From: Dromaius novaehollandiae
Lineage: Eukaryota > Chordata > Aves > Casuariiformes > Dromaiidae
Assembly: GCF_036370855.1 (NCBI RefSeq)
Contig: NC_088102.1
Location: forward strand, 71,743,601 to 71,807,600
Length of the DNA stretch: 64,000 bases
Direction of reading: 5' to 3'
Of the stretch, positions 26,601 through 41,600 are shown in pieces. The position numbers were made by a program, and so were the translations under genes. Positions within the stretch are counted from its first letter, which is position 1. Each line of letters begins with the position of its first letter. The notes under the pieces are model-generated. The model did no database searches. It worked only from the letters and a program-made list of their open reading frames with translations, and had not been told where the DNA came from.

Positions 26601-29600
26601 TTTTCTTTCCCCATTTTACTGTGGAACACATTTTCCACAGTCAGAAACTTTTCATTTATATTGACAATTAAGAAGAGGTTTTGAAATAGCCTCATGCCTG
26701 GAATTAGAAATTAAGACCAAATTTACTATATTGTAGGTCAAAATAGTGAACGAAAATTTAACATTTCACATATAAATAACATGTTACCTTTATTGCAAAC
26801 CCCTTTGCATCCAACTGGGGAAAGTTAGCTGGAACAGCAAAAAACATCTTGTACTCTTCATTGGTCCAATATTCCCGTTTGATACAGTAAGTCTCACTTC
26901 CTGTTATGAAAGTTTACAATTACAAGGTGTCACAGCAAATATATGTGCTCAGACTATTCAAGCTATTCCCCACCTCCCCAGCACAAAACCTGGGAGGAAA
27001 GCGAGCATAAGATATGTTCCAAACCAATTTAGCACATAAAGAGATCCCCTGCAATCTAGAAAGTTTGGAAGACTTACCTAGCTCAAATTCTTTCTCAAAG
27101 ACCATCACAGGCAGAGATCCATTCTCCAAATGAAAGTCTGGAGAAGCAGTCAATGATTCTGGCATAGGATCTAAGAGCTTTTTACGCTGTTCATCACCCC
27201 GCAAAAAACGAGTTATGTCATCACCTAGGAAGACAAGCAACAAGAATATAAGCTCAACCGAGGTATTGATGCTCTTTGTGAAATGATCATATCTGATGAG
27301 GAAAGTGATGTGGATATTGCGAGCATTTAACTGGACTTTATTTGCATACTGATTTCCTGCATTACCTTTCAGCAAGTCAGTTAATCTCTTCTCATTAGTT
27401 TCTCATTCCGTAAAGTGAAAACACCACTTATCTTTAAAACTATTCCAGAGTATCTCATCTTGAGGTCTCACCAATTATTCTATAGTAAACCTTGCAAAAA
27501 TGTATTTTTCACAGAACAGACAAAACTATGAATTAGATTAGATACGTCTGCTCAGCCACAGCTGAATCCAGTCTCATAATTTTGAGAATTAACAGTTCCA
27601 TTTTTAATCTATTTCTAGAGTAAATGATCAGTTAGTGATTTTTAATTGAAGATTAAACTGTGAATACAGCAAGGTATGCATGTACATATGAATAAATAAA
27701 TAAAAATAAGACCCCACAAAGTTGGACTCTGCTGCTGATTGCAATAATATGAATTTAATGGGTTTCACCTCCTGGAAGATGCACAGAAAAACTAGATGTA
27801 GGTCTGGGTTTATTCTCCTGCATAATAGGACAGAGAGGAAGTCACTGAACAGATAACTTTGTCTTTGTGAGACCTGAGATAGCCTGAAAGTATTGACCTC
27901 CAATGATGAGGCAGACTAAAACACAACGTAAGTAGATGGCTTCTGCTGACTTCCTCTCCCAAGAAGTCTGATCAACAGTCTTTCACAGTACAAAGACAAG
28001 AAACAGTATCAAACCCTAGTATTACATAGTGTATTCTATTTTTATATATAAATATATATTAATATATATTTATTTGGAAAGTATTGCAGGAGAGTTAGAG
28101 ATTGGCTAGAAAGTAATTCTGTGGAAGCAGATCCAGGAAACATTGTAGGTTAAATGGGTGTTCCATTGTTCCACTATCACAAACATATTAAATGTACTGG
28201 GATATTTAACGGGAATACACTAACAGACATCTGAAGTAATATTTCCGCTTTACCCAGCATTAAGAAGTCTTCAGCAGAATTACTGTGTCTAGGTTCAGAA
28301 CTGCACTTAAAAAAAAAGAGATCAGAGGAAAGCAATGGGAATGATCACAGTTTTAGCAAACAGAACCCTTGAAATATCTGAACCAACACTTTTTTTTTTT
28401 TTTTTTTAAAAAAACAGTCTTTACTTGCTGCAAGGATTAATGCATAAGATGATGAAGAAATTAAGTGATAGGTTTATCCAAAATATTTCAGCTATATTAA
28501 CAGCATTCTTTTCCTAATTGCACTTTTGACCCAGGTCCCAAGCACGCTTCATTACAAAACACTAGTGATACCAACAGACCTGTTGGATCATGTCATCTGC
28601 AGCCACACAATGTCGTATTGTTCCCTGAAATACATATACACTGAGAATTTTTTAGATTGACAATTCTAATTAAAACATCATAAAATTAAATCAGAGGAGG
28701 TAAAGGGGTTAAATTCCTTAAAACCTCATTCAATACAAACTCAATTCTAGAGGCCAAATTTTAAAGGCTTTTTGTGAGCATTCCTGTTTGAACTGTAATA
28801 TAAAGATTTATAGCAGAGAGAAACAAAAGTCTTTGTCTAGAAGAAGGGAGAAATGAAATTAACCATATAAATACGAGTATTGTTTTTCCTCTATCAGAAA
28901 GAATACTGCAAAGAAGCACAGTAGTTTATGAGAAACAGACTGCAAGTTTAAAATCCAAGTTATGGAACTTTTATTAGTTATCAGATTCAAAATGGTGTTT
29001 TTCCATGTGGCACTTACCGACACATCAGAACACACAATAAGATGATTATGAAAGAAAACAAAATAATACTGTCTTAGAAATATTTCTCCCTAACATCCAG
29101 TCCAAGTTTTCCTTTTCTGAATTTCACCTTGTTACTCCTATGCATACCTTCCTGTAATACCTTAAGTAACTTCTCCTTCACATTAACATCTTTTTAGATA
29201 TTGCCTGTATGTCCTACACTATATACCTCAGCTAAACAAGTGTTTAGTCCCATCATGCAAGTCACAAAGCAACAGAAAATACAGAGAAAGAGTAGACAAT
29301 TTAGAAGGTACAGCAAAGATCATAATTAAGTTTTAGTTGCAAGTTATTTGTTGTGAGTGAAATTCAGTTTTAGTACTAACCAGTAACGTTTTCACTGATA
29401 CCTCCAGAATCAGTAACCATTTCAGCAGGCAGGCTCTGAGCAAGCTCCAGTTTCTCAGGGATATGCAGGTATTTAATAGTGGATATTTGTGTAACAGAGG
29501 AAAGAGAAGATCCTGGGGAGACAGAAGAACCTGACGAGCGAGTATCTTCCTGACTTGCTTCCATGATCGGACTGTAAATAAAGTCATCAAATATTCAGAC

Positions 29601-32600
29601 TTCCAGAAAATGCAAAGTCTGGATAATGCTAGCTAATGACTATAAAAGTATACCATGTATCCATAGACTTCTTTAACAAAGACATCCTTTTTCATCTTTT
29701 TTGAGAAAATGGACAGTTATGTTGGAGCATCACCTTAGCTCCGATGACTGTTTACACTCATTCTTTGTCTACAGAGGATTTTATCTTATCTTACATTAAC
29801 TAGGACTGCTATAGCAGAAGAGATACTGAACATTTATTACTGCCTTAGTTACCAAAATTCAGACCTGCCATACTTTTAAAGAAGTACAAATGCTTTCAAA
29901 ACAGCGCAAAACCAAAATCATTCTTGCTCTTCCTTCCTAATTATAATCAGCATGGCTTCCCAGGGAGTTGGACAAGTAAACAAACACCTTCAGCTTGGTG
30001 TACATATTTACATATTAACAGCTAGCAATGAAACTCAGTTCTAAATTAAGAAAACACAATACAATCCATGGCTTTTCCTTTACTATGGTAAGAAACAGTG
30101 GGTTGTTAGTCAGCATTTTCCTCTCTGTAAAAAGATCTAAATCATAATCATCAGATCCCTTTTATTTAAACAGCTACAGAAACATTCAAGTACAAAAGAA
30201 ACTGATGATTCTACTTTCAATCTCTATGGTTAAAAAGACAAAGTGTTCATGAATTTCTTTGTGAATCATTTTTGGTAGAAAGAGAACAGAGTTAAGTACT
30301 GCAGCATCAACAGTGAAAAGTCAAATGGACTTGTTATTACTTTTTTAGTTTTTAAAGCTGCTCAAGACAAAATGGACTCCAAGATAGAGAAATGGTAGCA
30401 TTAAGCACACTCTGATCTCTTTGAAAAATTGCTTCTTCAGAAACGGAACAGTAAAACTACAGCCAAAGACACACAGGAAAAGGGCAGAAGATGCTTTGCT
30501 ATAATTACCTCAGTTTCTTGGCACAAAGAGCTTCATTGTATGTTCCCTCACAGATAGGCATTTGCTGATTCAGAGGGGTGCTCTTGGATTCTGGACAGTC
30601 TTCCTTTAGAGCACTCTCTGAATAAGCAGGAGCTGGGATTCTCTGAGCTACCACACCATGAAAGGGAGTTGATGCCAGGTGGGCAGCCCTAACAAAATCA
30701 CAGGTGTCTTCTGGGTTGGCACAAAAGGTTTTGTTCTTGTAAGAGCCTGTCACAATTGCATCTTCAGTCAGAGGTTCAATTCCATTCAGCTCATCCTGCA
30801 ACAAATAGGAAAAGAAAACAAAAAGCCTATGGATTTTACATCAAATCATTTTTATTAAAAAGCTGTCTCCTCCCTCCTCCCTTTTTCCTGTTCTCAAATT
30901 CATATGTTCTGTCAAGATGTGCTTGTATTCTTCATTTCCTGCCAGGCAAAAAAAAGCATGCATAACAAAGGTGTCATATAGGCAGTTACTAAATGCATCA
31001 CGTAAGTTAAGAGCTAAATATTAATCTACAAGTACAACACAAATCTGGTCACTGAATCTTTAAACTGGCATAATTGCCTCCCATACACAGTGTTAGTTTT
31101 CCACTATCTTTAGCCCTCTGTTCCAGGTCACTCTTTCCTTCAGTCATGCCAGTCCCACAATAAAGCCTCACCTAGTCATTATAGAGAGCATTTCTCCCTC
31201 TTTCTTCTTCCATCCTACCACCTTTCAACTTGAATCTGACACCCTGTCTTCAGGTATTACTTGTACTGCTCTTTTGAAGTGGGTAATTGAAACCTGACCA
31301 TAAATACATTCACCTGTATTTTTTTCCAACTGGAATGGGTAGCACAGTTGTATTCTAGAGTGTTGCAGAGCTACCATGAACTATTTATTAAAGGCTACTT
31401 ACTATCCGCCACCACAGAAATGCATAGCTACATTTCTGTTCAGCTATAAGCACATAATTTAAGTGTTGACTGGTGTTAGGCACTGAAAACAGCTACAGCA
31501 TGCAAAGTAGCACTATGCAGATATCCTGACCAACTCTGCAACCAAAAGCAGCACAATGCTCACCATGAATTACTTAACCCTGCAAGTTATTTCATAATAC
31601 AATTGTACTGTAAAATTCTTCCCAGCTCAGAATAAAATCCTCTCAGTTTAAAGCTTTATTACTTGCATGCAGTAACGAAGTCCTTTGCTGAGACAGCAAA
31701 TCACAGCTCTATTGAATGCTTTACAAACATCTGCAAAACTGCCAGAGAAGGACACAGGATCAGGATGGCTTAGGATATGGGGTGCACAAGTTTAGAGGAT
31801 TCAAGTAGCTGGTACTTCAGGTAAGAAACAGAGGGTTGAGATGCTTGTTCAGATGTGTGGTAAGAAAAGGATGCGATAGACAACTCTTCCTCACACAAAC
31901 ATTTTTAAATAGTTGCAGAGTGAGGAAACCTGACCACTAGTCTCTTGCTTAAAATTTTAAAGGCTCTCTACCACCATCTCTGTATTGGCCACCTTAAAGC
32001 CTAGTAAAACCATGAGATTTCCAGCATAATCCTAGTATCACCCAATTCAAGCATTGCCCTGCCAGACAAAAGCTTAGGATTCTTGCTTATGTCATATCAG
32101 TGACTTGTCAGTCCAGGCAATCTCACTCAGTTCAACAGTAGGACATTCTACATTGGCTTCTCCTTGCCAAGAAATCTGCTATAGGGTAAACTGTTTCCTT
32201 ACACAAGCCTCTGGTGGTAAGTTTTCCTTCGCAGTGATACAGTCTGAAGATTTACGAATAGCAAGAGGGCGTCGGGCACTTTTCTGTGTATGACCTGTAG
32301 AACAACTAAGATAAAGTTATATTGCGTTAAATATTTACTAACGTAGCTTCTGATCAGAGATTTCTCTAAAAAAATGCAAGTTTACTGGCCACTTCAATCT
32401 GAACCACTTTCTAAACCAGAAAATTCCAATACATACTGCTCTCCAGAATGAAGAAAATTTATATAGCACCCTAAGTAGTTTGTGAAAAGATCTAGGTACA
32501 ACAGGAAAATACTTTTTGGTCATGTACTCTCCCAAGTAGTGTAATGAGATTAAAAATAAATAAATAAATAAAAGTAAGAAACGCAACAAAAAACACCCAC

Positions 32601-35600
32601 ACCCATACAAGAGGCAATTCAGCTGCTAGAGAAAGTGGCTGGTACTTAGTTTTCCCCTCCCTCCCAAATCTAGGTCTTCAATAATTCAACCTTATATTCT
32701 GGTTTGCTGAAGTAGATGATTCATCAAATATGGAGAAAAATGTAGCAGGATCCAGTGGAGGAAGGAGAGCTACATCTATAAAAGAAAGTGAAAAGACACT
32801 ATTACATCAACAGTTTTTCCACAACAGTGTGTCCAGTACTTCTTAAAACATTTAATAAGCCTCATTAAAAGTACCACTCCTAGCAGGAAGTTACAGAACT
32901 GTTTAAAGAATCTTACAGGCAGGGAGAGAGTGTTCAAACAAACAAAAAGCCCGCTTGGTTTTGTCATGTTAAAGAACCACAAAGTCTGTACCTTTCTTAC
33001 TAAGGTTGGCTTCAGCCCTCTGGTCTTCCTGTTCACCCTCAGAGTCCAAAAACACGCTCCCTCCCTGCATATCTGGGCATACATCTGGAGACTGGGTAAC
33101 TTCTGTCAAAAGACACAGTAGTCAGCTCAGATCAAAAGTAGATTTCTTCAGCATGCACTCTTCCCAACAACAGAATTTAGAATGCAGCAAATGAATATAC
33201 AGTTTCCAGTTGTAGACCACTACCAAATCCTCAGAAAAAGGACTAAAGATGGTATCAATCTTGAGAGTAGTTTGAATGTTTTTTTTTTTAATAAACAGAT
33301 TTTAGTAAGACTGAATACATGAAAATGAAGAAATCACTTCAACTATTTAAAAAAAAAAATAGCTCTTCTGATTGAAAATTTCTTCAAAAAACAACAGATC
33401 TCTTCACCAAGTGCCTCAGATGCTCAGGCACTTGACGTTAGCACATTACTTCCATTCTTCTAATCCACCCAGGCTTTGGTTTTGGGTTTGTTGTAGGTTT
33501 TTGCTATTCATCTGAAAGAACAGTTTTCTTCAGTAGAACCTTCTCCTAAATGGTAAAAATTTAAATAATACTTACTCTTGGAACAAGCTGCTTTGTGCAG
33601 TTGAGTATCTTCTGACAGTTGGGATTCACTGTGAACAAGATACAGACTTGTTTCTTATATTTTACACACCTTCACAAAGCATAAGTAGACTTAGTAAAAA
33701 GCAAGCCAAGTTGTCCTATACTAGCTGTAAGAAACTAATTCTTTGAAGATTTCAGATTCTGGTTACAGGCTGAGGCCTAAGGATACCCTTTATCTATATG
33801 GAAGCAGGTTTTCTGTCAATGATCCATGCTACCCATAACTAGTTATCCCCGCAAATTTTCTCATTGTCTGCAAAGAAAATCTATGCTACCTTTGCAAGTG
33901 AGGCTGTTTCTCTCCGAGTTCTGCTGCACTGGAAAAAGCAATTCCTTGCAGTCCCAAAGGTGGTGAAGACTCTCTTGTCTCTGCTGCCTGTAGGAACAAC
34001 AGCATATTTTGGTTCCACATTGATAAAATCACAAGCCATGCAAGAAGGTTCCAAGAATACTATGATAATCCTGTGCAAGTCATAAAAGCCTTCATGGATT
34101 AATAAGTGTTTTTAGCCATTTTTGTTTGTACTTCATTTACTTGCATGAGAAAGTTCATTCTCTTTGGTTAGTAGAGTAAAACAGACAAACCAACCAACCT
34201 ACCCCTACCACACACAGATTTTACTCTTTACAACTACATAAAGCTTTCCTTTGGTATTCTTGTTAACCAGGAGGCTAAACGGCATCTATTAAAGATGTTT
34301 GTAAGCAGTTACATAACTTGCACCAAATTCAGAACATTTTGCATTTCATCATTTAAAATATATCTATTACTAATACAGTGTTTTGGAAGGCACAGAGCGG
34401 GGAGAACATGTTTTATGAGCCTGACTGATACAGTCAGGAACAAGAAAAAAAAACAAAACTTTAATATAATTAACTTTTACTTGTGATTTACATGAAAACT
34501 ACGGTTTAAAATTCCTGTCAACACACATGACAACAACATTTTTTCCCCAGCTAGTTAAACAATACATAGCAACAACAGAGCAAAGTACACTTGCTTAGTA
34601 TTTAAGTAAAACTAGAAGGGTCTCTGTTCAAGACTGTTCTGCACATAAAAAAGATCTAATGCATAATAAGTGTACTACTGCTTATAAGTTTGGGAAGCAA
34701 GAATCAGATATTGCTTTGCCACCCTTTACTCATTTCCCTAGTTTCAGCTCCTTCTGTCTTCTTTTGCATCATCAGCTTCTCTAGATATAAACTCTAATCA
34801 CCAGTGGTTTCCTTCCAAAAGTGTCATTCATAGCCTTAAGCACTCAGCAGACCTTTACTAAATAATTTAGAAGTTTATACCTTAGCATAATTTATCTTGC
34901 TCAATTCCTAAATAATTTCACAAGTATTGTTAAGCTGCTCTACAAGATTAGAGCTTTTGATTTTATATCCCCATAGTGAAATCACATGCTGGGGAATATT
35001 TCTTTGAACTTTTGTTTACTAGGTGACACTTCCAATGTATGTGTACAATTGACTGAAGCATCCTTTCCATGAAAGGAAGGAGCATTAGCCAAGAAATTTA
35101 CTAGATATTCTTTCACTAGCTCTTTCACTTAAAATAGTAGCTATTTGTAGGAGAGCAGATAAACGAAGAGGTCAATACCTGTTCATGTGGTTGTTGCCGC
35201 TTGTCGTCTTTCTTCAGTTTCTTCTCCAGCTCCTCGATCTTCCTTTGCATCTCTTCCTTCTTCTGTGCTATGGCCTGCATCTCCTCTAAAGGATGAGAAG
35301 CTGGTAAGACACCATGCGTATTTCAGATGCAAGCTGTGGCTAAAGGCTAAATACTTCATAAAGGAGGCTAAAACCTCTTGTGTTCTTTCCCTGTTCCCTG
35401 GGCTATAATGTTAAGCTGTCAACTGTGTTGCTCTCTCAATACCTTAGAGTGGCTAAAATAACTATTCTAGTAGGACCATAGCTGCAGTAAGAAACTGATA
35501 TACCAATAAAAACTCAGAGTACAGTTTTATGATTTTACCTCAGGAAGCCTTAAGTCATCCCACTTTGAGGCATACCTTCTGTTTTCTTTTTTGCTTGCTT

Positions 35601-38600
35601 TCTGTAGATTTCAGCTCGAATCTCTTCCAAAGAAAATTCTTCCACTCCAGCATAAACTTTATCTTTGCAATACATCACCATCTCTTTCTTTTCCTGAGTA
35701 TCCTGCTGATGGTTTTGCACTCGCTGTAGCGGATCCTCCTCTTTCTCAGGTTTGCGAGCACTTAAAACATGGTTTATACTGGGTTCAATTTTGCAAGGTG
35801 TCCTGAAGTAACAAGAAGTTAATATTTGGGGTTTATGAACTTCACTGCCACAAAGAAAAGCAAGTACTGGTGAGAAAAGAACTAATTTCAGAATCTAGCT
35901 GCAGAACAGCCTAAAAGACATTCTGATCAATCGATAGATGAACAAAACAAGGAAGAAAAATGGAAAGATTGCACAGAGAGAGAAATACACTGACTCATAA
36001 CTGTGTAAACCAGGAAAAAAGTGATAATAAGGCCCAGCCAAAAGAAAATAAGATTCTTATGATATTCTAAATTGCTGTGCACTCTGGAGTGGGATTTATT
36101 TTTACTTTAGCTCCAGGGATCTGTGTGAAGGCACAGGTTAGAAGTCCCTAATCATCCTCCAAAACAGAGTTTACCTTAAGAATTAGCAGAACTTAAAAAT
36201 GAAAGATCTTGAACTAAATTGGGCTTGGTATTTCAGAAAGAAGGTTTTTTTTTTAAGATGCAATACAGTAGACGTTGCTCAAGGAAAAATTCTGCATACT
36301 GAATGACAGAAATGAGTTTTCCAGTTATCCATACCTCAGTAACTGCAGATCTCAACAACTCAATGAGAAATCTGTTTAACTGTGGCTTGGACAATTAGTT
36401 AATTCAAAACAGTTAAAAAGACGTTGTTAGGAAAACTCTGTTAAGTTTCACCTTTAAACAGACTCACAACCCTAAGACCAGTTCAGAGACTATGAGGCAC
36501 AAGATGTACTAATAGTCGGGTTTAAGTGTTCCCCCCCAACACCCTTTGGTGGTGTGGGAGGAAAGGGATTAATTAGCTAGGTCACTATGGGGTCCTTCTA
36601 TTCAAAGCTCTGGATAATACTTGGCAACATGATTTACACCTCTTTACACGCTGTCAACACACCTCTTTCCATCTAGTTGACTGCTGCATCATGAGGCAAC
36701 GGACTCAAAGGCAGGAAAAGATCTGCTTTTAAACTCTTTCAACTACACAGTATAAAACTATATACAAACTCTCTGCTTAAGCTACTTACAGCTCATTTAG
36801 CAAATTCATGTTTAAAACATGATGCTCAACTCCCACCCATACCTTTCTTCTCCCCTGTGCAAAAAGAGGCTGCTGCCTTTTGTAAATAGTAATAGTAAGA
36901 GAGACCAGCATGTCAAGTTATCTAATTATATGGCATTACTGACTTCTTGGAGCAAGAAATAGTTTTATAGTTTAGACAATCTTAATGTTTTACATATTCT
37001 AGAACTATAGTATGCCTTTGGTCAGAACTACTCTGCAGTCCACATGCAGCACACAAAACCCATGGGAAAAGTTTACTGTTAGCTACCTCTCAGCATTCTT
37101 TGATTATACATTCAAAATCAAGGAAGCAATCTGTAATATTAATATCTGTCATATTGAAACTATGATATTAAACATTCTTTATCAGTCATCTATTAGAAAG
37201 AATTCATGCTTACTACAGCCATCATTAGCCACCAGAAAAAGAAAGGTAAGCAGCTTTTCAAAATGATGCATTTTTTCCTACTGTAACAAAGTGAAGCAAG
37301 CCCACCCCTTGGGATTTATCAACATTTCAGTGAGCACAGTACTAAGAGGAAGGTAGTGTCAGGAAAACAGCATACTCCTCCATAACCTAAGCAACACTGT
37401 TGCCATGGAAACTTTGATAGCTTGTTTCAGAATAAAACTCCATAGTCAGCATAGAGCTCCCAAGATAGAGGAAAACAGCAATAAGCCTGTATCAGTTTGG
37501 GACTGCTTTCTCAGTCAACGGTATCCTAAGAGAGGTGACTGATTTTGTGTAAATATACCAAGTTAAACCAGTAACTATTTAAACTATTCACCATGCATAG
37601 ACATGATACAGATTGCCACATAACAGGCACTGACAGTCAAATACTTCCCATGTCCCTATGAATCCTCCTTTGAAGCCTTTGCCGTACAGTTGAAACACTG
37701 ATAATTTCCAAGTTGACCAGTTTTAAATCTTTGTATAGCTAGAGGTTTGACTACTCAGCCAAAAGAGTCAGAATCTAATGAAGCAGCTTTGAAAGTTTCA
37801 AGTGCATATTCCCATTTCAAACTAAGGTGAAGACTCACATTACTTGTTGCTGAGCTGACTCTTCCACATATGGGGTAAAGTTGGGCAATGTACAGGGCAC
37901 TTCCATACCAGAATTAGCACTACTGTGAGGACGCTAAGGGAGAAAAAGTCAATGTTAGCAGCTTAAAGATTCATTTTTAAACTCTACATTCCTTTATTCT
38001 CTGAATCTCCATTTTCCCAGTCCTTGGCTCTGCTAGTTTTTCTTATTAGAGGAAAAAAAATATATATATTATTTATTTATATATATATATATATATATGC
38101 ATACTTATATGTATATATACACACATACACACTTTCCCCAAGGCTGATTCACAAGACTAATTCCCTTCTGATACCTTAACTAGGTTCAGATTTTCAGTTG
38201 GGGACTAGCACCTAGGAAAAGCAAAACATAACCCCCACTTCCACATCCTCAACAAGACTTGGTTTCTTTTTTACACTGAGGGAATACTGGCGAAGCAGGG
38301 CATGCCAGTTGTTCCTCTTTTTTATCCAAGTTTAATATTAAAAAACTGAGACAATCTCCTCTATTGTCTACAAAGAGCCTCCAGACTTCTCCATTTCCCT
38401 CTCAGGGGCCATTTCAACACCACAAAAATCCCTTAATCTTAACTGCTTTTGGAGTCAGTTATTAAAGAGAAGACAGATGGAATTTAGTCTGACAACATTT
38501 TATTCTCATCTGCTTATCTGAAATTCCCCAAAATTCTCAGGCAGAAAAACTTACGCAGTACAGATTGGTTTGTCTTTTCCACTATCTTTCATACAACTGT

Positions 38601-41600
38601 ATATTTAGCCATCTTCATCCTGGCAGCAACAGACAAACCTCTTTTCTTTATGCAGCTTTTAACACACCATAAAGTGCTCACAAAAAATTATTCTGGGTAA
38701 TACAAACCAGAATGAGCACCACACTTGACTCTCTAATTCCCTTTCATTCAACTCTGTTAGTTGCAGCTTTTTTTTTTTTTTAATGACATTAACAAATAAC
38801 AAGCCACATGAAAGGGGTAATAGATAGGACTAAAGCAGGACAGATATTAGAATACAGAAGTATTTGGAGACCAAAATGGATGCATTAAGCAGCCTGAACC
38901 AAAAAGTGTGAACAGCAACCAAAAAAGGTTTTACATTAATGATTTTTCCTCCTCATTCTCCTCAACTAAATTAAACCTATGATTTACTGTAAACTGTTCC
39001 ATTCACTTAATCAAGTTGCTTGTCATCTGGCAGCAATTCTTCCTGGAGTTTCCATGAATTTTAGCCCTTTGCACATCTCACCTTAGTTTTTATTTCTAAG
39101 CATCAGGCTTCTATAGTGATAAGTCTCAAATATTTTTAATCTTCTCATTACTTTACATTTTTCCTGTCCATCCTGCAAAGGACATAAGAACACTGGGGAT
39201 TATATAAGGACCTATAAACCAAACTTTATTTGAAAGAAACTGAAGCCTATGAAATCATGTCTTGGATCGTTTCTCTAGAAGGATTTAAACACCTTTAGCA
39301 CAGCTTCTCCTTTTCATGCCTCCAGCATCAGATTAAACAGTTAGAACCTACTTTCTGACATTGCTATTTTCATCTACCTCCAAGCTGCCCTACATTGCTA
39401 GGGCAGGTATTCCACTGACACAGTTGTTTTCAGTTCCTTTGATCTCCACTTTTCTGGAGTATAATTCTTCTCTCATCAGCTCCTCAAAACAGATTTGCAG
39501 AATGCTGCACATGCCTTGTTTTCATAAGAACTTGGGTAACAAGTTCTTCCTTCAGGTTGTATTGTACAATAGCAATTTAACTCTTGCTCTCATCGCTCAT
39601 AGAAGTAACTGATGTCTAGCTTCTCTCCCTTTCTTTGGCTAGTGTGTTTTTCCTCTTATAGTCCCTTCCTGCTCTCCAAACAGGTTGGCAGGATCTTCCT
39701 GGTTAGCAAGAATTAGGATTTCTTGATTTACAAAGCTGCAGAATTTTTAAAACCTATGCTAGCAAGGTCAGCTTGTCTGACTTGACTGGGTTACACACGG
39801 GCAGGCTTCGGGAAGAAACTAGGAAGTTCTGCAGTCACCAGTAAACACAGACCTGCGGGGGGGGGGGCAGGGGAAGCATTACCTTTTTCCCAGGAAATTA
39901 AGAGAAGTCATCAACTTACACCCACCTTCCTCTTTTTTCCAGCCCATCTCAAGATTCCTTACCCTGACAGAATTCCAAGGTCCTGCACTTAATTCATTCT
40001 CCTTGGCCTTTGGAGCTGGAGGTGCTGCCCATGGCTGAGGCGTAAGCACAGGAATCGCAGGTCCAGAAGCTGAATTTTCATCAAACACAGCAAAATGTAG
40101 ACTATTTGAAAGCTGCTGAGAAGTTGGATTCTGTAAGCTTCTGTTTCGGTTCGTGGCTATAAGCAAGAATTATGCAAATTAACCTTTAACCTACCATACT
40201 CAGGTGTAAATTTCACAAGTGTATTATTTTTCCAAGAACACGTGGTTTCACCAATGCAATGTACCTTTAAGTGCATCTCCCACACGACTAATTGGTGCTA
40301 GCACTTTTTTCTTTCCCCTGCCTTTTAGATCTGCCAAGGAGCTTCTCTGAGGTTCTGCAGTTCCCAGAAGATCGGGGCCTTTTTCATCAGCAGCTTCCTC
40401 AAGCCCCAGTAGTGTCTGCCGAGAAACACGGGCCTGAAACTGCCTGCAAAAATATTGGAAAAGTCAGCATAAAACTTCGCCCTACCAGGTATCCACTGAA
40501 GCACTTAAAAATAGTCCAAGTTTCTCCCTTTAGGAAGAAGCTTACCTGTGATGGGCCTGGAGCTTGTCCAAAGGCTCAGCCTTACGCTGAAGACCTTCCT
40601 GGAATATTAAGTCTGCTTTCTTAAAGCTTCCTCTAGCCTCAAGTTCTTCTGCCCACGTGATATAGAGTAGTGCCAATGTTGTGCCAATTTCCTGGCTATG
40701 TAGATAACTGTACAGATCCAAGGGCTCATTACAACAATTCCCCTGAAATATCCAAAGTATTTTTATAATTGCATTGAACTACAAAAGGATTCCAAGTCAA
40801 CACCTACTTTTTGATGCTCCTGCATGACCCCTATTGATTTAAGTACAAGTCTTACAGGAACAGTTCTAGAGGCAGGACATACGATTGTGTCATATCACAA
40901 TACACAAGGAGAGAAATTCAACAGGGGAAAAGTGATAATGAGAAAGACCTCTAACTGCCTGTGTAACCACTCCCTTAATTCTAGCCTACTTATTCAGAGT
41001 CAGTCATTTCTTAGAACTTCTGTCTTAGATAATTCAATGACTGAAGTGTGGTGTATTGATATTTGTGAAAATAGTTATTTTATCTTTAGGTAAGTACAAT
41101 ATATTTCTAATCAATATAGGAACTGGTAAGTCAGCTCAGAGAGCTAAACCTAGAGAGAAGTGACCCTTTAAGAAAACAGAACAATCAAACAAACAAACAA
41201 AAAAAACATAGTAAAGCAGACAGGCAAGACCAGAACACTCTCAACTTAGTTTTGCAAGAAAACTTAAGAAGTTTGTAGCTGTCCAAACTGAGTGATCCTG
41301 AAAAACACCTGAAGATTCTATTAAAAGTGAAAAATGGAATTGAATAGTAGATAACACTTTGCAGTTGCAGAGAGGTACTTCTAATACTGCACTAGTGGTA
41401 AAGCATGTTCTCTGACTCTGTTATTAAGAAATTCAGCTTAGCTATGTGCAAATGATATCCAAAAGTATCGAGAAGAGCAGCACCCAAGAAATATTCACAA
41501 AACACTCACAAACTTGAGCCAGAGATTAAGATAGCGGGGATCTTTGTAGTATCTCTGCTGTTCATTGAGTGCTTTCACAGCCCTTTCCAATACTGCTGGG

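Noticed and set aside
32203-32294. Exon 15 starting at the downstream acceptor (CTACAG)
   Set aside because: It would break the reading frame with exon 14; the AG 11 nt upstream restores it and yields the conserved RRPLA segment.
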